A stretch of DNA of 64,000 nt from Rhizobium sp. ASV20 (GTDB lineage Bacteria > Pseudomonadota > Alphaproteobacteria > Rhizobiales > Rhizobiaceae). The notes under the pieces were generated by a model, which was given only the letters and a program-made list of their open reading frames with translations, did no database searches and was not told where the DNA came from. Shown here piece after piece: positions 26,351-35,540 of this stretch. Where the stretch lies: the NCBI RefSeq assembly GCF_016429015.1, contig NZ_JAELTU010000010.1, positions 1 through 64,000 of the forward strand, given 5' to 3'. The translations under genes and the position numbers were made by a program. Within the stretch, counting starts at the first letter, position 1, and each line of letters begins with the position of its first letter.

Positions 26351-26380
26351 ATGGGAAGCCTGAAGTCAGCAGATAGATAA
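26351..26380 (+). CDS. Nine-residue leader peptide of the CmlA-like exporter gene
   Basis: ATG to TAA frame encoding MGSLKSADR. GGAG lies eight bases before the ATG. The peptide lines up with the nine-residue leader of the integron gene cmlA, which I recall as MSTSKNADK: same length, Lys at 5, Ala-Asp at 7-8 and a basic last residue. In cmlA, chloramphenicol stalls the ribosome on the leader and opens the downstream ribosome site. Here the stop codon is followed immediately by a hairpin (26381-26409), as expected for an attenuator. Recall of the reference peptide, not a search, is the basis. Confidence 0.6.
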   Translation: MGSLKSADR

Positions 26381-26473
26381 GCCGCAACAGCTCATTTTGT
26401 TGTTGCGGCGTCCTGTCGATCCCATCCAAACCAAGACCGTAGGCAGTCGCCGCCCGATTTCTCCTTCGAGCGG
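26381..26473 (+). promoter_or_regulatory. Candidate translational attenuator before the CmlA-like gene
   Basis: Arm 1 GCCGCAACA (26381-26389) pairs with arm 2 TGTTGCGGC (26401-26409). Arm 3 (CGCCCGA at 26451-26457) can pair with arm 4 (TCGAGCG at 26466-26472), which contains the weak ribosome site GAGCGG. Arm 2 (GCGGCG, 26405-26410) can instead pair with CGCCGC (26448-26453) of arm 3. A ribosome held on the leader would cover arm 1, let 2 pair with 3 and free arm 4. The pairings are seen; the switching model is inference. Confidence 0.5.
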
Positions 26474-26483
26474 ATATATTCTT

Positions 26484-27680
26484 ATGACCTATACGCGCCC
26501 TGCTTGGGCCTATTCGCTGTCAGCGGCACTGCTGCTGATGGCGCCCTTCGATATCCTTGCTTCCCTGGCGATGGATATCTACCTTCCCGTCGTGCCGGCG
26601 ATGCCCGGCATCCTGAACACGTCGGCATCGGTGATCCAGCTGACACTCAGCGGCTACATGATTATCCTCGGTGCGGGGCAGATCATCTTCGGGCCGATTT
26701 CGGATCGTATTGGCCGCCGTCCGGTTCTGATTCTCGGAGCGGTTCTCTTCGCTGCGGCGTCCCTTGGGGCGGCGTGCTCGTCCACGGCCGGCACCTTCGT
26801 CGTCTACCGACTGCTGCAAGCCGGCGGTGCTTCTGCCGTGCTCGTCGCGACCTTCGCAACGGTTCGCGACGTCTATGCCGATCGTGAGGAAGGAGCCGTC
26901 ATTTACAGCGCCTTCGGTGCGATTCTTTCATTCGTACCGGCCCTCGGTCCGATCGTCGGCGCGGTCGTCGCCGACAGGTTCGGGTGGCGTGCGATCTTCG
27001 TGCTGCTCGCATTGCTGTCGCTGATGGCGACGATCAACGCGATGCTCCGGTGGCACGAAACGCGGCCATCCGTTGCTGCGAATGCGAGGCGGTCCATCTT
27101 GCCGATCTTCGCCAGTTTCACCTTCTGGGTTTACACCTTGGCCTTCAGCGCTGTCATGGGGACCTTCTTCGTCTTCTTCTCGACTGCGCCGCGAGTTTTG
27201 ATTGGTCATGCCGGCTACTCGGAGTTCGGCTTTAGCCTCGCATTCGCGACCGTTGCGTGTGTGATGATTGCCACGACACGATTCGCCAGGATTTTCGTTG
27301 GGAAATGGGGTGTTGCGGGTTGCGCAACGCGAGGCATGCTATTGCTACTGTGCGGCGCCGCACTTCTCGCAGTCGGCCAGATCTACGGATCGCCGTCATT
27401 TGCAAGCTTCCTGCTACCGGTCTGGATCATGGCGGTCGGTATCGTGCTTGCAGCCTCGGTTACGGCCAATGGCGCACTTGCGGAGTTTGGCGATATGGCA
27501 GGGTCTGCCGTCGCATTTTACTCCTGCATCCAGAGCATGATCGTAAGTATCGGGGGAACGTTGTCAGTTACCATTCTGGATGGCGACAGCGCTTGGCCGC
27601 TAGTGGCCTATTCCACCACTATGGCATTCCTGGTGTTGGCCGCGCAGATTCTGCTCAGGCGTCACCAGTCAAAAAAATGA
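26484..27680 (+). CDS. MFS exporter of the CmlA/FloR (phenicol resistance) family
   Basis: 398 residues, about 12 membrane helices, Bcr/CflA drug:proton antiporter class. It matches CmlA closely in the N-terminal half: YSLSAALLLMAPFDILASLAMD, then the loop motif GPISDRIGRRPVL and TFATVRDVYADREE. Chloramphenicol or florfenicol export is the expected role. The start at 26484 aligns with the CmlA start; an in-frame TTG at 26397 lies inside the attenuator hairpin and is rejected. It stands alone, with a leader peptide upstream and a hairpin at 27722. Confidence 0.85.
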   Translation: MTYTRPAWAYSLSAALLLMAPFDILASLAMDIYLPVVPAMPGILNTSASVIQLTLSGYMIILGAGQIIFGPISDRIGRRPVLILGAVLFAAASLGAACSSTAGTFVVYRLLQAGGASAVLVATFATVRDVYADREEGAVIYSAFGAILSFVPALGPIVGAVVADRFGWRAIFVLLALLSLMATINAMLRWHETRPSVAANARRSILPIFASFTFWVYTLAFSAVMGTFFVFFSTAPRVLIGHAGYSEFGFSLAFATVACVMIATTRFARIFVGKWGVAGCATRGMLLLLCGAALLAVGQIYGSPSFASFLLPVWIMAVGIVLAASVTANGALAEFGDMAGSAVAFYSCIQSMIVSIGGTLSVTILDGDSAWPLVAYSTTMAFLVLAAQILLRRHQSKK

Positions 27681-27721
27681 CAGGGTAGCCAGCGCATCCC
27701 TGTCGCGACACATCTGAAACG

Positions 27722-27753
27722 CTGCCCGCAAGAAAGTGAGTTTTTGCGGGCAG
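27722..27753. terminator. Hairpin between converging CmlA-like and LLM genes
   Basis: Stem CTGCCCGCAA (27722-27731) with TTGCGGGCAG (27744-27753) and a 12-base loop. T content downstream is modest on both strands; it probably serves both converging genes. Confidence 0.55.
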
Positions 27754-27801
27754 TTATCACGGTTTCCTGAGACCAAAATCTCGCTTTGCTGCAGCGTTGC
27801 T

Positions 27802-28824
27802 TCAACGCCATCCGAGAGCAGGCGCGACATGCTTGAGGATCGCCTCGATCACGTGCGCGTTGTATTCCACACCTAGCTGATTGGGGACGGTCAGCAGCAA
27901 GGTATCGGCAGCCGCAATCGCCTCATCCTTTGCTAATTCCTCGATCAGCACATCCGGTTCGGCGGCATAGCTACGGCCGAAGATGGCCCGCGTCTTCTCG
28001 TCGATAAAGCCGACCTGGTCGGAATCCTTGCCGCTGCTGCCGAAGTAGGCTCGGTCGAGGTCGTTGACCAGCGCGAAGATACTGCGGCTGACCGAGACCC
28101 GCGGTTCGCGTTTGTGGCCGGCCTCTTTCCATGCCTCACGAAAGACCCTGATCTGATCGGCTTGCTGGACATGGAACGGCAGACCGGTTTCATCGTCCTT
28201 GAGGGTAGAACTTTGCAGGTTCATGCCGAGCCTTGCTGCCCATGTCGCGGTCGCATTGGAACTGGCTCCCCACCAGATCCGGTCGCGCAGGCCCTCCGAA
28301 TGCGGTTCGAGGCGCAACAGGCCGGGTGGGTTCGGGAACATCGGCCGTGGATTGGGTTTGGCAAAGCCTTCGCCGCGCAGGATGTCGAGCAGCACTTCGG
28401 CATGGCGCCTGCCCATGTCGGCGTCCGTCTCGCCCTCGGTCGGCTCGTAGCCGAAATGCCGCCAACCGTCGATGACCTGCTCAGGTGAGCCGCGGCTGAT
28501 GCCGAGTTGCAGCCGGCCACCCGCGATCAGATCGGCCGAACCGGCATCTTCCGCCATGTAGAACGGGTTTTCGTAACGCATGTCGATGACGGCGGTGCCG
28601 ATCTCGATGCGGCTGGTCTTGGCGCCGACGGCAGCCAACAGTGGAAATGGCGATGCCAACTGGCGGGCAAAGTGATGTACGCGGAAATAGGCGCCATCCG
28701 CGCCAAGCTCTTCGGCAGCAACGGCAAGATCGATCGATTGCAGAAGCGTGTCTGCAGCCGAGCGCGTTTGCGATTGAGGCGAGGGCGTCCAGTGGCCGAA
28801 TGAAAGGAATCCGATCTTCTTCAT
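27802..28824 (-). CDS. LLM class flavin-dependent oxidoreductase
   Basis: 340 residues of the luciferase-like monooxygenase superfamily (group with MsrA-like LLM oxidoreductases of unknown substrate). Recognisable parts are GADGAYFRVHHFARQ, RIEIGTAVIDMRYENP and AGGRLQLGISRGSPEQ. Uses reduced flavin and oxygen. GGAG seven bases before the ATG at 28824 sets the start. A single-gene unit with no informative neighbours; the substrate is unknown. Confidence 0.85.
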   Translation of the reverse strand: MKKIGFLSFGHWTPSPQSQTRSAADTLLQSIDLAVAAEELGADGAYFRVHHFARQLASPFPLLAAVGAKTSRIEIGTAVIDMRYENPFYMAEDAGSADLIAGGRLQLGISRGSPEQVIDGWRHFGYEPTEGETDADMGRRHAEVLLDILRGEGFAKPNPRPMFPNPPGLLRLEPHSEGLRDRIWWGASSNATATWAARLGMNLQSSTLKDDETGLPFHVQQADQIRVFREAWKEAGHKREPRVSVSRSIFALVNDLDRAYFGSSGKDSDQVGFIDEKTRAIFGRSYAAEPDVLIEELAKDEAIAAADTLLLTVPNQLGVEYNAHVIEAILKHVAPALGWR

Positions 28825-28932
28825 AGGCTCACTCCATAAGGTTTGGCTCGCTCGTCTCTATGTCATGGCACGATTTCGACGCGAGATACAAGCGGACTGG
28901 AGGTATCCCGGCGGCGCATGCATTTCATCACA

Positions 28933-28964
28933 AACGAAAAGAGCCCGCCATTGAGCGGGCTCTG
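28933..28964 (-). terminator. Rho-independent terminator of the small exported protein gene
   Basis: AGAGCCCGC (28940-28948) pairs with GCGGGCTCT (28955-28963). On the leftward strand the stem runs into TTTTCG. It ends the gene that stops at 29013. Confidence 0.85.
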
Positions 28965-29012
28965 GGAACATCAGCCTGGGGCTGCTGCGCCGCAGCCTCT
29001 GGCTGAGCGTCA

Positions 29013-29507
29013 TTACTTCGCAGGCTTGATGGAGCCGATGATATCGAGCACTTCCTGCTTGTGCTTGTCCTGATCGTCCTTGGAACCCCAGTAGGTCAGG
29101 ATAAGCATTTTGTCCGGCGCCGGGGACAGGACGCCAAGGGTGATGTTGACGGCTCCGTCATTGTCGGTGCCCTGCCAGTTCAGAAGCGTGAGCTTCATGC
29201 CGTTGACTTCGTTGCTGTCATCGTCCTTGCGGGTGCTGGCATCGACTTTGACGCCGTTCTTGGCGAGGAAATTGACTGCGTCGTCAGTAATCTTGTCGAC
29301 GTTGGCATCGGTGGCGACATCCAAGGAAAAGTAGACGGCGGAGTCCGGAGAACTCGAATCGATGCCGGTTTCGGTCTCCTGTGGCTTCCAGCTGTCAGGG
29401 ATGCTCACGCTGGCGACCGGCGCGTCGCTCGGGAAGGCGATCGTTTTGGCATTGGCAAGCATCGGGAACGCTACCAGCGCAGCGGCAAGAAAGATGATTT
29501 TTTTCAT
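29013..29507 (-). CDS. Small exported protein, unknown
   Basis: 164 residues. Signal peptide at 1-20 (ending LANA), then a compact acidic domain with ISIPDSW-like and GSKDDQDKHKQEVLDIIGSIKP segments that recall small periplasmic stress or PsbP/DUF1795-like proteins. Function unknown. Good ribosome site (GGAG five bases before ATG). Its own terminator follows, so it is probably monocistronic. Confidence 0.7.
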   Translation of the reverse strand: MKKIIFLAAALVAFPMLANAKTIAFPSDAPVASVSIPDSWKPQETETGIDSSSPDSAVYFSLDVATDANVDKITDDAVNFLAKNGVKVDASTRKDDDSNEVNGMKLTLLNWQGTDNDGAVNITLGVLSPAPDKMLILTYWGSKDDQDKHKQEVLDIIGSIKPAK

Positions 29508-29616
29508 GGGGGCTCCAATTTATCGGTCGGTTGCGGTGGTGGGTTGATCCCGTTGGGTGCACGGGTTGTGTTATTGCCGGCGGTCATCGTGGCGACGGAA
29601 AGAGTGATCGCCGATT

Positions 29617-30138
29617 TCAGTCGCCGGAGGCGAGCTCGAAGTCCTCATCGAAAGACGAGGCCTTACCTGAGGTCATGTCGTGAAGCGTGTAATGAAGCTT
29701 GTATTTCCCGGCGGATAGACCATCCAGGGTCAAGGTCATGTCGAACTTGAACTCCATGTTCTGCTTATGGCTGACAAGATGCGTATCCATGTAGCCCCGC
29801 TTGCTCCAGAGGACTTCACCGCTCGTGTCGACAATGTCGAGATCGGCCATCAGATGCATTTCATAGAGGCCGTCGGAAAGCTGTTTCCAGCCATAGCCGA
29901 CCGGCTCGCCATAGGTGATGATAGGCTCGCCGGGCTTGAAGACATTCGAGCTGCGCGCCTTGTAGACGCCGTAGCCACTTGAGGCTTCGGAGATGAAGGT
30001 TACGTTTTGCTGTGAAAACGGAACCTTGCCCCAGGCTTCGATGGTTGCCTTTTGTGCTGCCGCCAGATCGGCAAGAGGATCGGCATGGGCCGCTGTCGCA
30101 AGACAGGCTGCGAGTATTAATCCAAGGGCGCGTCGCAT
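29617..30138 (-). CDS. Exported protein, unknown
   Basis: 173 residues from the ATG at 30138, which opens a clear signal peptide (RRALGLILAACLATAAHA); a longer frame from 30207 lacks one at its start. The mature part is beta-rich (KFDMTLTLDGLSAGKYKLHYTLHDM) and looks like a periplasmic sandwich domain. No family recognised. It lies 109 bases upstream of the other small exported protein in the same direction, so they may share a transcript. Confidence 0.7.
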   Translation of the reverse strand: MRRALGLILAACLATAAHADPLADLAAAQKATIEAWGKVPFSQQNVTFISEASSGYGVYKARSSNVFKPGEPIITYGEPVGYGWKQLSDGLYEMHLMADLDIVDTSGEVLWSKRGYMDTHLVSHKQNMEFKFDMTLTLDGLSAGKYKLHYTLHDMTSGKASSFDEDFELASGD

Positions 30139-30518
30139 GGTGCTCTTCGATCCATTTAGCCGGTCGTTGATGAAGGAGATGCTGCAGGGACGAGGAAACA
30201 GCGCCACCTCGCCGATCGCGACGGTCGCATCCCCAGGCCGCCTGCCTGGTTCGCCAGGGCGGAGCTCGATTTCGGCATTGAAATTAGGCCCTTACGAAAA
30301 AATAGGATGTAGTTCTTCTAAGTCTTTCGATGGGCGAGAGCCATAAATATTGCGTGGCGCGACAGGTCCATTTTTGGGTCGAAACCTCGGCCTCGGGGCG
30401 AGGTATGGTATCCGTCACACATGAAGCGCCGTTGATGCGAAATCGAGAACATTTCCAGGCTGAGCCCCGCCGGATTTCGGCACTGCGGAGGGCCTCGCAT
30501 GCAAAACGGGGTTGCCGG
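30139..30518. other. 380-base gap without a supported gene
   Basis: Open frames here are short, lack ribosome sites and have no protein-like composition. A possible small hairpin (CGCCTGCCTGGTTCGCCAGGGCGG region near 30238-30262) is the only structure noted. It should contain the promoter of the exported protein gene and the end of the Lrp gene transcript. Confidence 0.5.
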
Positions 30519-30950
30519 TCAGCGCGCGATTCGCGTCGAGAGAATGATGGATGACAAAGTTCGCTCTACGCCGTCAATCTTGCCGATTTCATCGATCAGC
30601 TGGTCCAGTTCGGAAATCGACGGTGCGGCGACGATCGCGATCAGGTCGAAAGAGCCGCTGACGGAATGAAGCGTCGTCACGGCATGAATGGCATCCAGCG
30701 AAGCCGTCACTGCGGACAGCACCTTCGGCGCAATGGTAATCAGCACATGCGCGCGAATAAGGCCGGAAAGATAGGTCTCTGAGAGCCGTACGCCATAGCC
30801 GGCGATCACGCCTTCGCGCTCCAGCCGTTCCAACCGAGCCTGGACCGTCGTCCGAGAAAGCGAGAGTTTCTTGGCGAGCGTTGCCACCGGCATGCGGGCA
30901 TTTTCACCCAGCAATGCCAGTAACTCGCGATCCTTGCCCGTTACCTGCAT
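30519..30950 (-). CDS. Lrp/AsnC family transcriptional regulator
   Basis: 143 residues: helix-turn-helix at about 5-60 (LLALLGENARMPVATLAKKL, SLSRTTVQARLERLE) and an RAM effector domain (AHVLITIAPK, HSVSGSFDLIAIVAA). Such proteins bind an amino acid and control its degradation gene. It is divergent from the lysine-dehydrogenase-like gene, so lysine is the likely effector. The start at 30950 has AGGA six bases before it; the ATG two codons earlier is too close to the ribosome site. The 138-base gap to the divergent gene is AT-rich and should hold the operator. Confidence 0.88.
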   Translation of the reverse strand: MQVTGKDRELLALLGENARMPVATLAKKLSLSRTTVQARLERLEREGVIAGYGVRLSETYLSGLIRAHVLITIAPKVLSAVTASLDAIHAVTTLHSVSGSFDLIAIVAAPSISELDQLIDEIGKIDGVERTLSSIILSTRIAR

Positions 30951-31088
30951 GCTCATTCCTGCGTTTTGCGAAACATGATCGTCATATTGCACAAAATTAT
31001 ACAACGAAACGCTGTTTTTGTCGCTATGAATCGTTCAGCCGCTGCCTACACTTATAAAAATCTTATTCATGAAACGCAGGGGAATAAT

Positions 31089-32192
31089 ATGAAAGACATA
31101 GTGGTCATCGGCGCAGGCAAAATCGGCGGCGCGATTGCTTTGATGCTGGCTGAAACCGGCGACTACAAGGTTGTCGTCACCGATCGCAGTACTGAGCAGC
31201 TTGCCAAGATCGACCGCCACGCCGCGATTTCCACCGCAGCTGTCGACATTGCCGACCGCGCGGCGCTCGTGAGCGTTTTGACCGGCAAATTTGCTGTTCT
31301 GTCTGCCGCTCCCTTCCATCTGACTGGCCTCGTTGCTGAAGCCGCTGTCGAAGCTGGCGTTCACTACCTCGATCTCACCGAAGACGTCGCGACGACGAAG
31401 AAGGTGGAAGAGCTGGCTCAGAATGCGAAGACCGCATTCATTCCGCAGTGCGGCCTGGCTCCGGGCTTCATTTCCATCGTAGCCAATGATCTCGCCAAGC
31501 GTTTCGACAGCCTCGATAGCGTACGCATGCGCGTCGGCGCCCTGCCACAGTACCCGTCCAACGCTCTGAACTATAACCTGACCTGGAGCACGGACGGCCT
31601 GATCAACGAATATATCGAGCCGTGCGAAGCCATCGTTGAAGGCAAGTTCGTCACTGTTCCGGCCATGGAAGAGCGTGAAGAGTTCTCTCTCGACGGCGTT
31701 ACCTACGAGGCGTTCAACACCTCTGGCGGCCTCGGTACCCTTGCCAAGACGCTTGAGGGCCGCGTTCGCACGATGAACTACCGCACGATTCGCTACCCTG
31801 GCCATCAGGCGATCATCAAGGCGTTGCTCAACGACCTCAACCTCAAGAACCGCCGCGATGTTCTGAAGGATCTGTTCGAAAACGCGCTGCCGGCCACCAT
31901 GCAGGACGTTGTCGTGATCTTCGTCACGGTCTGCGGCTGGCGCGATGGTCGCTACATGCAGGAAACCTACGCCAACAAGGTCTACTCGGGCATTGTTGCG
32001 GGCAAGAAGATGAGCGCCATCCAGATCACCACGGCTGCCGGCATCACGACTGTGCTTGACCTACTTGCGAACGGCAAGCTTTCCGCCAAGGGCTTCGTTT
32101 GCCAGGAAGAGATCGATCTGGGCGACTTCCTCAACAACCGCTTCGGTCAGGTCTACAGCCTGGAGAAGATCAAGATGAAAGAAGCTGTTTGA
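31089..32192 (+). CDS. Saccharopine dehydrogenase-like enzyme, probable L-lysine 6-dehydrogenase
   Basis: 367 residues. NAD(P)-binding fold at the N-terminus (IVVIGAGKIGGAIA, G8-x-G10-xx-G13) and the saccharopine-dehydrogenase C-terminal domain. Lysine 6-dehydrogenase, known from Agrobacterium and Geobacillus, has this architecture and size and converts L-lysine to 2-aminoadipate semialdehyde. Saccharopine dehydrogenase (glutamate-forming) is the alternative; no lysine-ketoglutarate reductase gene is nearby, which favours the dehydrogenase. Start ATG 31089 follows AGGGGA. Context: Lrp regulator divergent, aminoadipate-semialdehyde dehydrogenase and later steps downstream. Confidence 0.75.
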   Translation: MKDIVVIGAGKIGGAIALMLAETGDYKVVVTDRSTEQLAKIDRHAAISTAAVDIADRAALVSVLTGKFAVLSAAPFHLTGLVAEAAVEAGVHYLDLTEDVATTKKVEELAQNAKTAFIPQCGLAPGFISIVANDLAKRFDSLDSVRMRVGALPQYPSNALNYNLTWSTDGLINEYIEPCEAIVEGKFVTVPAMEEREEFSLDGVTYEAFNTSGGLGTLAKTLEGRVRTMNYRTIRYPGHQAIIKALLNDLNLKNRRDVLKDLFENALPATMQDVVVIFVTVCGWRDGRYMQETYANKVYSGIVAGKKMSAIQITTAAGITTVLDLLANGKLSAKGFVCQEEIDLGDFLNNRFGQVYSLEKIKMKEAV

Positions 32193-32220
32193 GCAACCTC
32201 TTGCTTTCAGGATTTGCAGC

Positions 32221-32249
32221 GTGGCGCCTTCGGGCGCCACTTTCGTTTT
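32221..32249 (+). terminator. Rho-independent terminator after the lysine dehydrogenase-like gene
   Basis: GTGGCGCC-TTCG-GGCGCCAC (32221-32240) followed by TTTCGTTTT. It has a stable UUCG tetraloop and lies 28 bases after the stop codon. Confidence 0.88.
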
Positions 32250-32369
32250 AAGGCTGGAGCCTGCTGCATTTGTGGGCCGTGAGCCAAAGCAATGCCGGCA
32301 TGCGCTGCGATGCAGGCAAAGCCGCAAGACCGAAGTGGAAGGGTAGCCTGCGAGGTGTTGCGCCGGGTT

Positions 32370-35300
32370 TTAGCCGAGCAGACTGTTCAGGATCTCGACA
32401 GGGTGTGGGGTGGCACGGCGTTCCATTTTCGCCGCCTGTGAGCGGCAGGAAAAGCCTGTCGCCATGACCACGTTTTGATCGCTCGCTTCGGCGATCTTGC
32501 CCTGCCAGCTCATGGCATAGAGCTTTTCGGATATGGCACGATTGCGCACCTCATGTCCGAAAGTGCCTGCCATGCCGCAGCAACCGACATCGGCAATATC
32601 CAGCTTGATGCCCAACTTCCCGAACAGCACGGACCATTGCTTGAGGGCGGCTGGCGCGTTTGTCCGCTCGGTACAATGAGGCAGCAGCGTGAAATGTTTA
32701 TCGGGTAAGGTCTGCTGTTGGGGCAATCGGTCGAGATTTGCCGCCAGCCATTCCTGAAGAAGCAGTACCGGACGCTGCAATTTCGCGGAGGGTAGAGCGG
32801 CATATTCGCTGCGATAGGTCAGCGTCATCGATGGGTCAATACCGACGAGCGGGATGCCCATTCGAGAAATGCGGTCGAGGTAATCACGCGATTTCGCCGC
32901 CTCTTTTTCGAAGCGACCGAGATAGCCATGCACATGCAGTGCCTTGCCGTTTTGTTGCGAGGCGGCAAGCCATGGGGTGGCCCCCATCTTCAGGATGAGC
33001 TTGAGAGCGGCGATGACAACGGCCGGATCGAAGTGGGTGGAGAAGATGTCGGCGACGATGACGATCGCGCGCTCGCGCTCTTGCGGCGACAGCCGCTCCA
33101 GCCGTTCTGGCGCAGCAACCTGAACGCCCAATCGCGCGGCCTCCCGTTCAAGCGAAATCGCGGGCATGGTCGGGAGCGCGGTAAGACCGGCGATCCGCAT
33201 CAAGGCCTGGCCGGCGCTGGACGCAGTCAACAGGTTATAGGCGGGCTTGATGCGCGCCATCAGCGGCAGTGTCGTTTCGATCGCAGCGACGATCGGATCT
33301 TTCAACGGCCTGAGATAGCGGCCGTAATAGAGTTCCAGAAATTTCGACCGAAAGGCGGGGACGCTGACTTTGACGGGACACTGACCTGCACAGGCCTTGC
33401 AGGCGAGGCAGGTATCCATCGCTGCACGCACCTCATGCGAGAAGTCGTCCCTGTTGGCGGGATTAAGCGAGTTGATCGCCCGCCGGAAAAGACTGGCAAA
33501 TCCGTTGGAGCGGCGCTGTGCCTCGGCCTCGCGTCTGGGGTCGACATGTCGCTCCGCAAGCAGGCGCAGCCATTCACGCATCAGCGCTGCGCGGCCCTTC
33601 GGCGAGTAGCGCTTGTCGCCTGTTGCCTTGAAGGATGGGCACATTGGGCTTGCGGCATCGAAATCGAAGCAGGCGCCGTTGCCGTTGCAATAGGCGGCAT
33701 TGTCGAACGCGGCGCGGATATCGTTGCCGATGATACGATCGAGATCTCCCCGCAATGGCACCTCATCGATCTTGAGGAGCGGTCTCGACGAGCCCGAGGC
33801 AATCTTGCCCGGATTGAGCCGGTCGCCCGGATCGAAGGAGCGCTTGATCTCCTGCAGGCTGGGATAGAGATCGCCGAAGTAATCGGGGACATATTCAGAG
33901 CGCACGCCTTTTCCATGCTCGCCCCAAAGCACGCCACCATATTTGCGGGTGAGGGCAACGACGCCGTTGCTGATCTTGCGAACGAGCGGCTGATGGTCGT
34001 CGCGTGTGAGGTCGAGGGCCGGACGCACATGCAATACACCGGCATCCACATGGCCGAACATACCGTAATCCAGGCCTTCCGCATCGAGAAGAGCGCGAAA
34101 CTCCCGGATATAGGCGGCAAGGTGTTCCGGCGGGACGGCCGTATCCTCGACGAAGGGCACGGGCCTGACCGGCCCTTCGACATTGCCGAGCAGACCGACG
34201 GCGCGCTTGCGCATCGTCCAGATCGCCTCGATCTCGGCCCGCTCCAGAGTGACGGTATAGCCCTTGTGGCGCGCAGGGGGGCCGGCATCGAGAACCGCGG
34301 TCACCTCTGCGAGCTTACGCTCAAGCTCTTCGCGATCGTCGGCCAGCACCTCGACGATATTGATGCCGTTGGCCGAGCCGGAGGTGTCCTCCGGAAAGAA
34401 CCGGGCGATGCTGGTCCAGACGATGTCACCCTTGGCAAGGCCAAGCACTTTTTCGTCGACCGTCTCGACCGACGCGACCTTCATTGCCACCAGCAGCCGC
34501 GCATCTTCGAGCGCAGTATTGAAATCATCGTAACGGATGTTGATGAGTGCGGCCTGCGCCGGCAGCGGCAGAATGTTGAGCTCTGCCTCGGCAATCATAC
34601 CCAGCGTGCCTTCAGAGCCGCAAAGGACCGCATTGAGATCGAACCGACCATCCTCCCGTCTTAGATGAGCGAGGTCGTAGCCGGTCATATAGCGGTTGAG
34701 CTTGGGGAAAATCGCCTCGATCAAATCGCGTTTGTCGTGCGCGATCCCATCGGCAACCCTGTAGATCTCTCCTACGCGATCCGGTCGTGCCTTGACCTCC
34801 TCGAGAGCGGCGGCGTCGAGCGGGCGCGACCACCAATCGCTGCCATCCGAGAGCACGACGCGAAGGCCGAGAACGTGGTTGCTCGTCTTGCCGTAAAGGC
34901 AAGAGCCTTGGCCGCAGGCGTCCGTCGAGATCATCCCGCCGATGGTGGCGCGGTTGGAGGTGGAAAGCTCCGGCGCGAAGAACACGCCGTAGGGCTTGAG
35001 CGCCTTGTTCAATTGGTCCTTCACGACGCCCGCTTCGACGCGAGCGATCCGCCGGACAGGATCGATCTCCAGAATGCGGTTCATGTGTCTGGAGCAATCG
35101 ACGACGACGCCCGAGGTCAGCGATTGCCCGTTGGTTCCGGTGCCACCGCCGCGGGGTGCGATCGTAATCTCGGAAAAGGCCGGTTCCGACATGCCCGTTG
35201 CAATGATCTTCAGATCCTCGGCGCCCTTCGGATAGAGAATGGCTGCCGGTTTGAGCTGATAGATGGAATTGTCGGTCGAAGCGACTGTCCTTGCGCCTTC

Positions 35301-35405
35301 ATCCATCTCCGCGTCGCCGCGAAAGCCGAGTGCCACCAACCGGCGCACGAAGGCACCGATCTGCTGTTGCAAACTGTCTTTCGCCGAAACGAGGCGTGGT
35401 ATCAT
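32370..35405 (-). CDS. ydiJ: FAD/Fe-S oxidoreductase of the YdiJ type, probable D-2-hydroxyglutarate dehydrogenase
   Basis: 1011 residues, the usual length of YdiJ. Domains in order: FAD-binding PCMH domain at about 40-280 (APRGGGTGTNGQSL), FAD-linked oxidase C-terminal domain at about 280-530, a ferredoxin-like Fe-S domain with TCLACKACAGQCPVKV at about 670-690, and a cysteine-rich CCG domain with CTERTNAP and VGCCGMAGTFGHE near the C-terminus. The Pseudomonas homologue oxidises D-2-hydroxyglutarate to 2-oxoglutarate as the last step of lysine breakdown. That role fits the HglS gene at 38481. GGAAG lies ten bases before ATG 35405. Confidence 0.82.
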   Translation of the reverse strand: MIPRLVSAKDSLQQQIGAFVRRLVALGFRGDAEMDEGARTVASTDNSIYQLKPAAILYPKGAEDLKIIATGMSEPAFSEITIAPRGGGTGTNGQSLTSGVVVDCSRHMNRILEIDPVRRIARVEAGVVKDQLNKALKPYGVFFAPELSTSNRATIGGMISTDACGQGSCLYGKTSNHVLGLRVVLSDGSDWWSRPLDAAALEEVKARPDRVGEIYRVADGIAHDKRDLIEAIFPKLNRYMTGYDLAHLRREDGRFDLNAVLCGSEGTLGMIAEAELNILPLPAQAALINIRYDDFNTALEDARLLVAMKVASVETVDEKVLGLAKGDIVWTSIARFFPEDTSGSANGINIVEVLADDREELERKLAEVTAVLDAGPPARHKGYTVTLERAEIEAIWTMRKRAVGLLGNVEGPVRPVPFVEDTAVPPEHLAAYIREFRALLDAEGLDYGMFGHVDAGVLHVRPALDLTRDDHQPLVRKISNGVVALTRKYGGVLWGEHGKGVRSEYVPDYFGDLYPSLQEIKRSFDPGDRLNPGKIASGSSRPLLKIDEVPLRGDLDRIIGNDIRAAFDNAAYCNGNGACFDFDAASPMCPSFKATGDKRYSPKGRAALMREWLRLLAERHVDPRREAEAQRRSNGFASLFRRAINSLNPANRDDFSHEVRAAMDTCLACKACAGQCPVKVSVPAFRSKFLELYYGRYLRPLKDPIVAAIETTLPLMARIKPAYNLLTASSAGQALMRIAGLTALPTMPAISLEREAARLGVQVAAPERLERLSPQERERAIVIVADIFSTHFDPAVVIAALKLILKMGATPWLAASQQNGKALHVHGYLGRFEKEAAKSRDYLDRISRMGIPLVGIDPSMTLTYRSEYAALPSAKLQRPVLLLQEWLAANLDRLPQQQTLPDKHFTLLPHCTERTNAPAALKQWSVLFGKLGIKLDIADVGCCGMAGTFGHEVRNRAISEKLYAMSWQGKIAEASDQNVVMATGFSCRSQAAKMERRATPHPVEILNSLLG

Positions 35406-35540
35406 GATGTGAAGGCTTCCGGCTTTTTAGTCGATGAGTAGCGAATTTCCGCTTTTAAACAGAACTATGGAAATGCTCTATCTCTTTGTTTTCGTGCAAT
35501 TCCGGGCTCATGGCGGATTTGCGGTTCTGCTGGAGTTGCC

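Noticed and set aside
26397..27680. Longer CmlA-like protein starting at TTG 26397
   Set aside because: The start would lie inside the attenuator hairpin, has no ribosome site, and the 29 extra residues have no counterpart in CmlA.
32928..34664. Long rightward open frame (578 codons) inside the ydiJ-type gene
   Set aside because: It is antisense to a gene with clear FAD and Fe-S motifs. Long antisense frames are expected in GC-rich DNA, and its translation has no recognisable domain.
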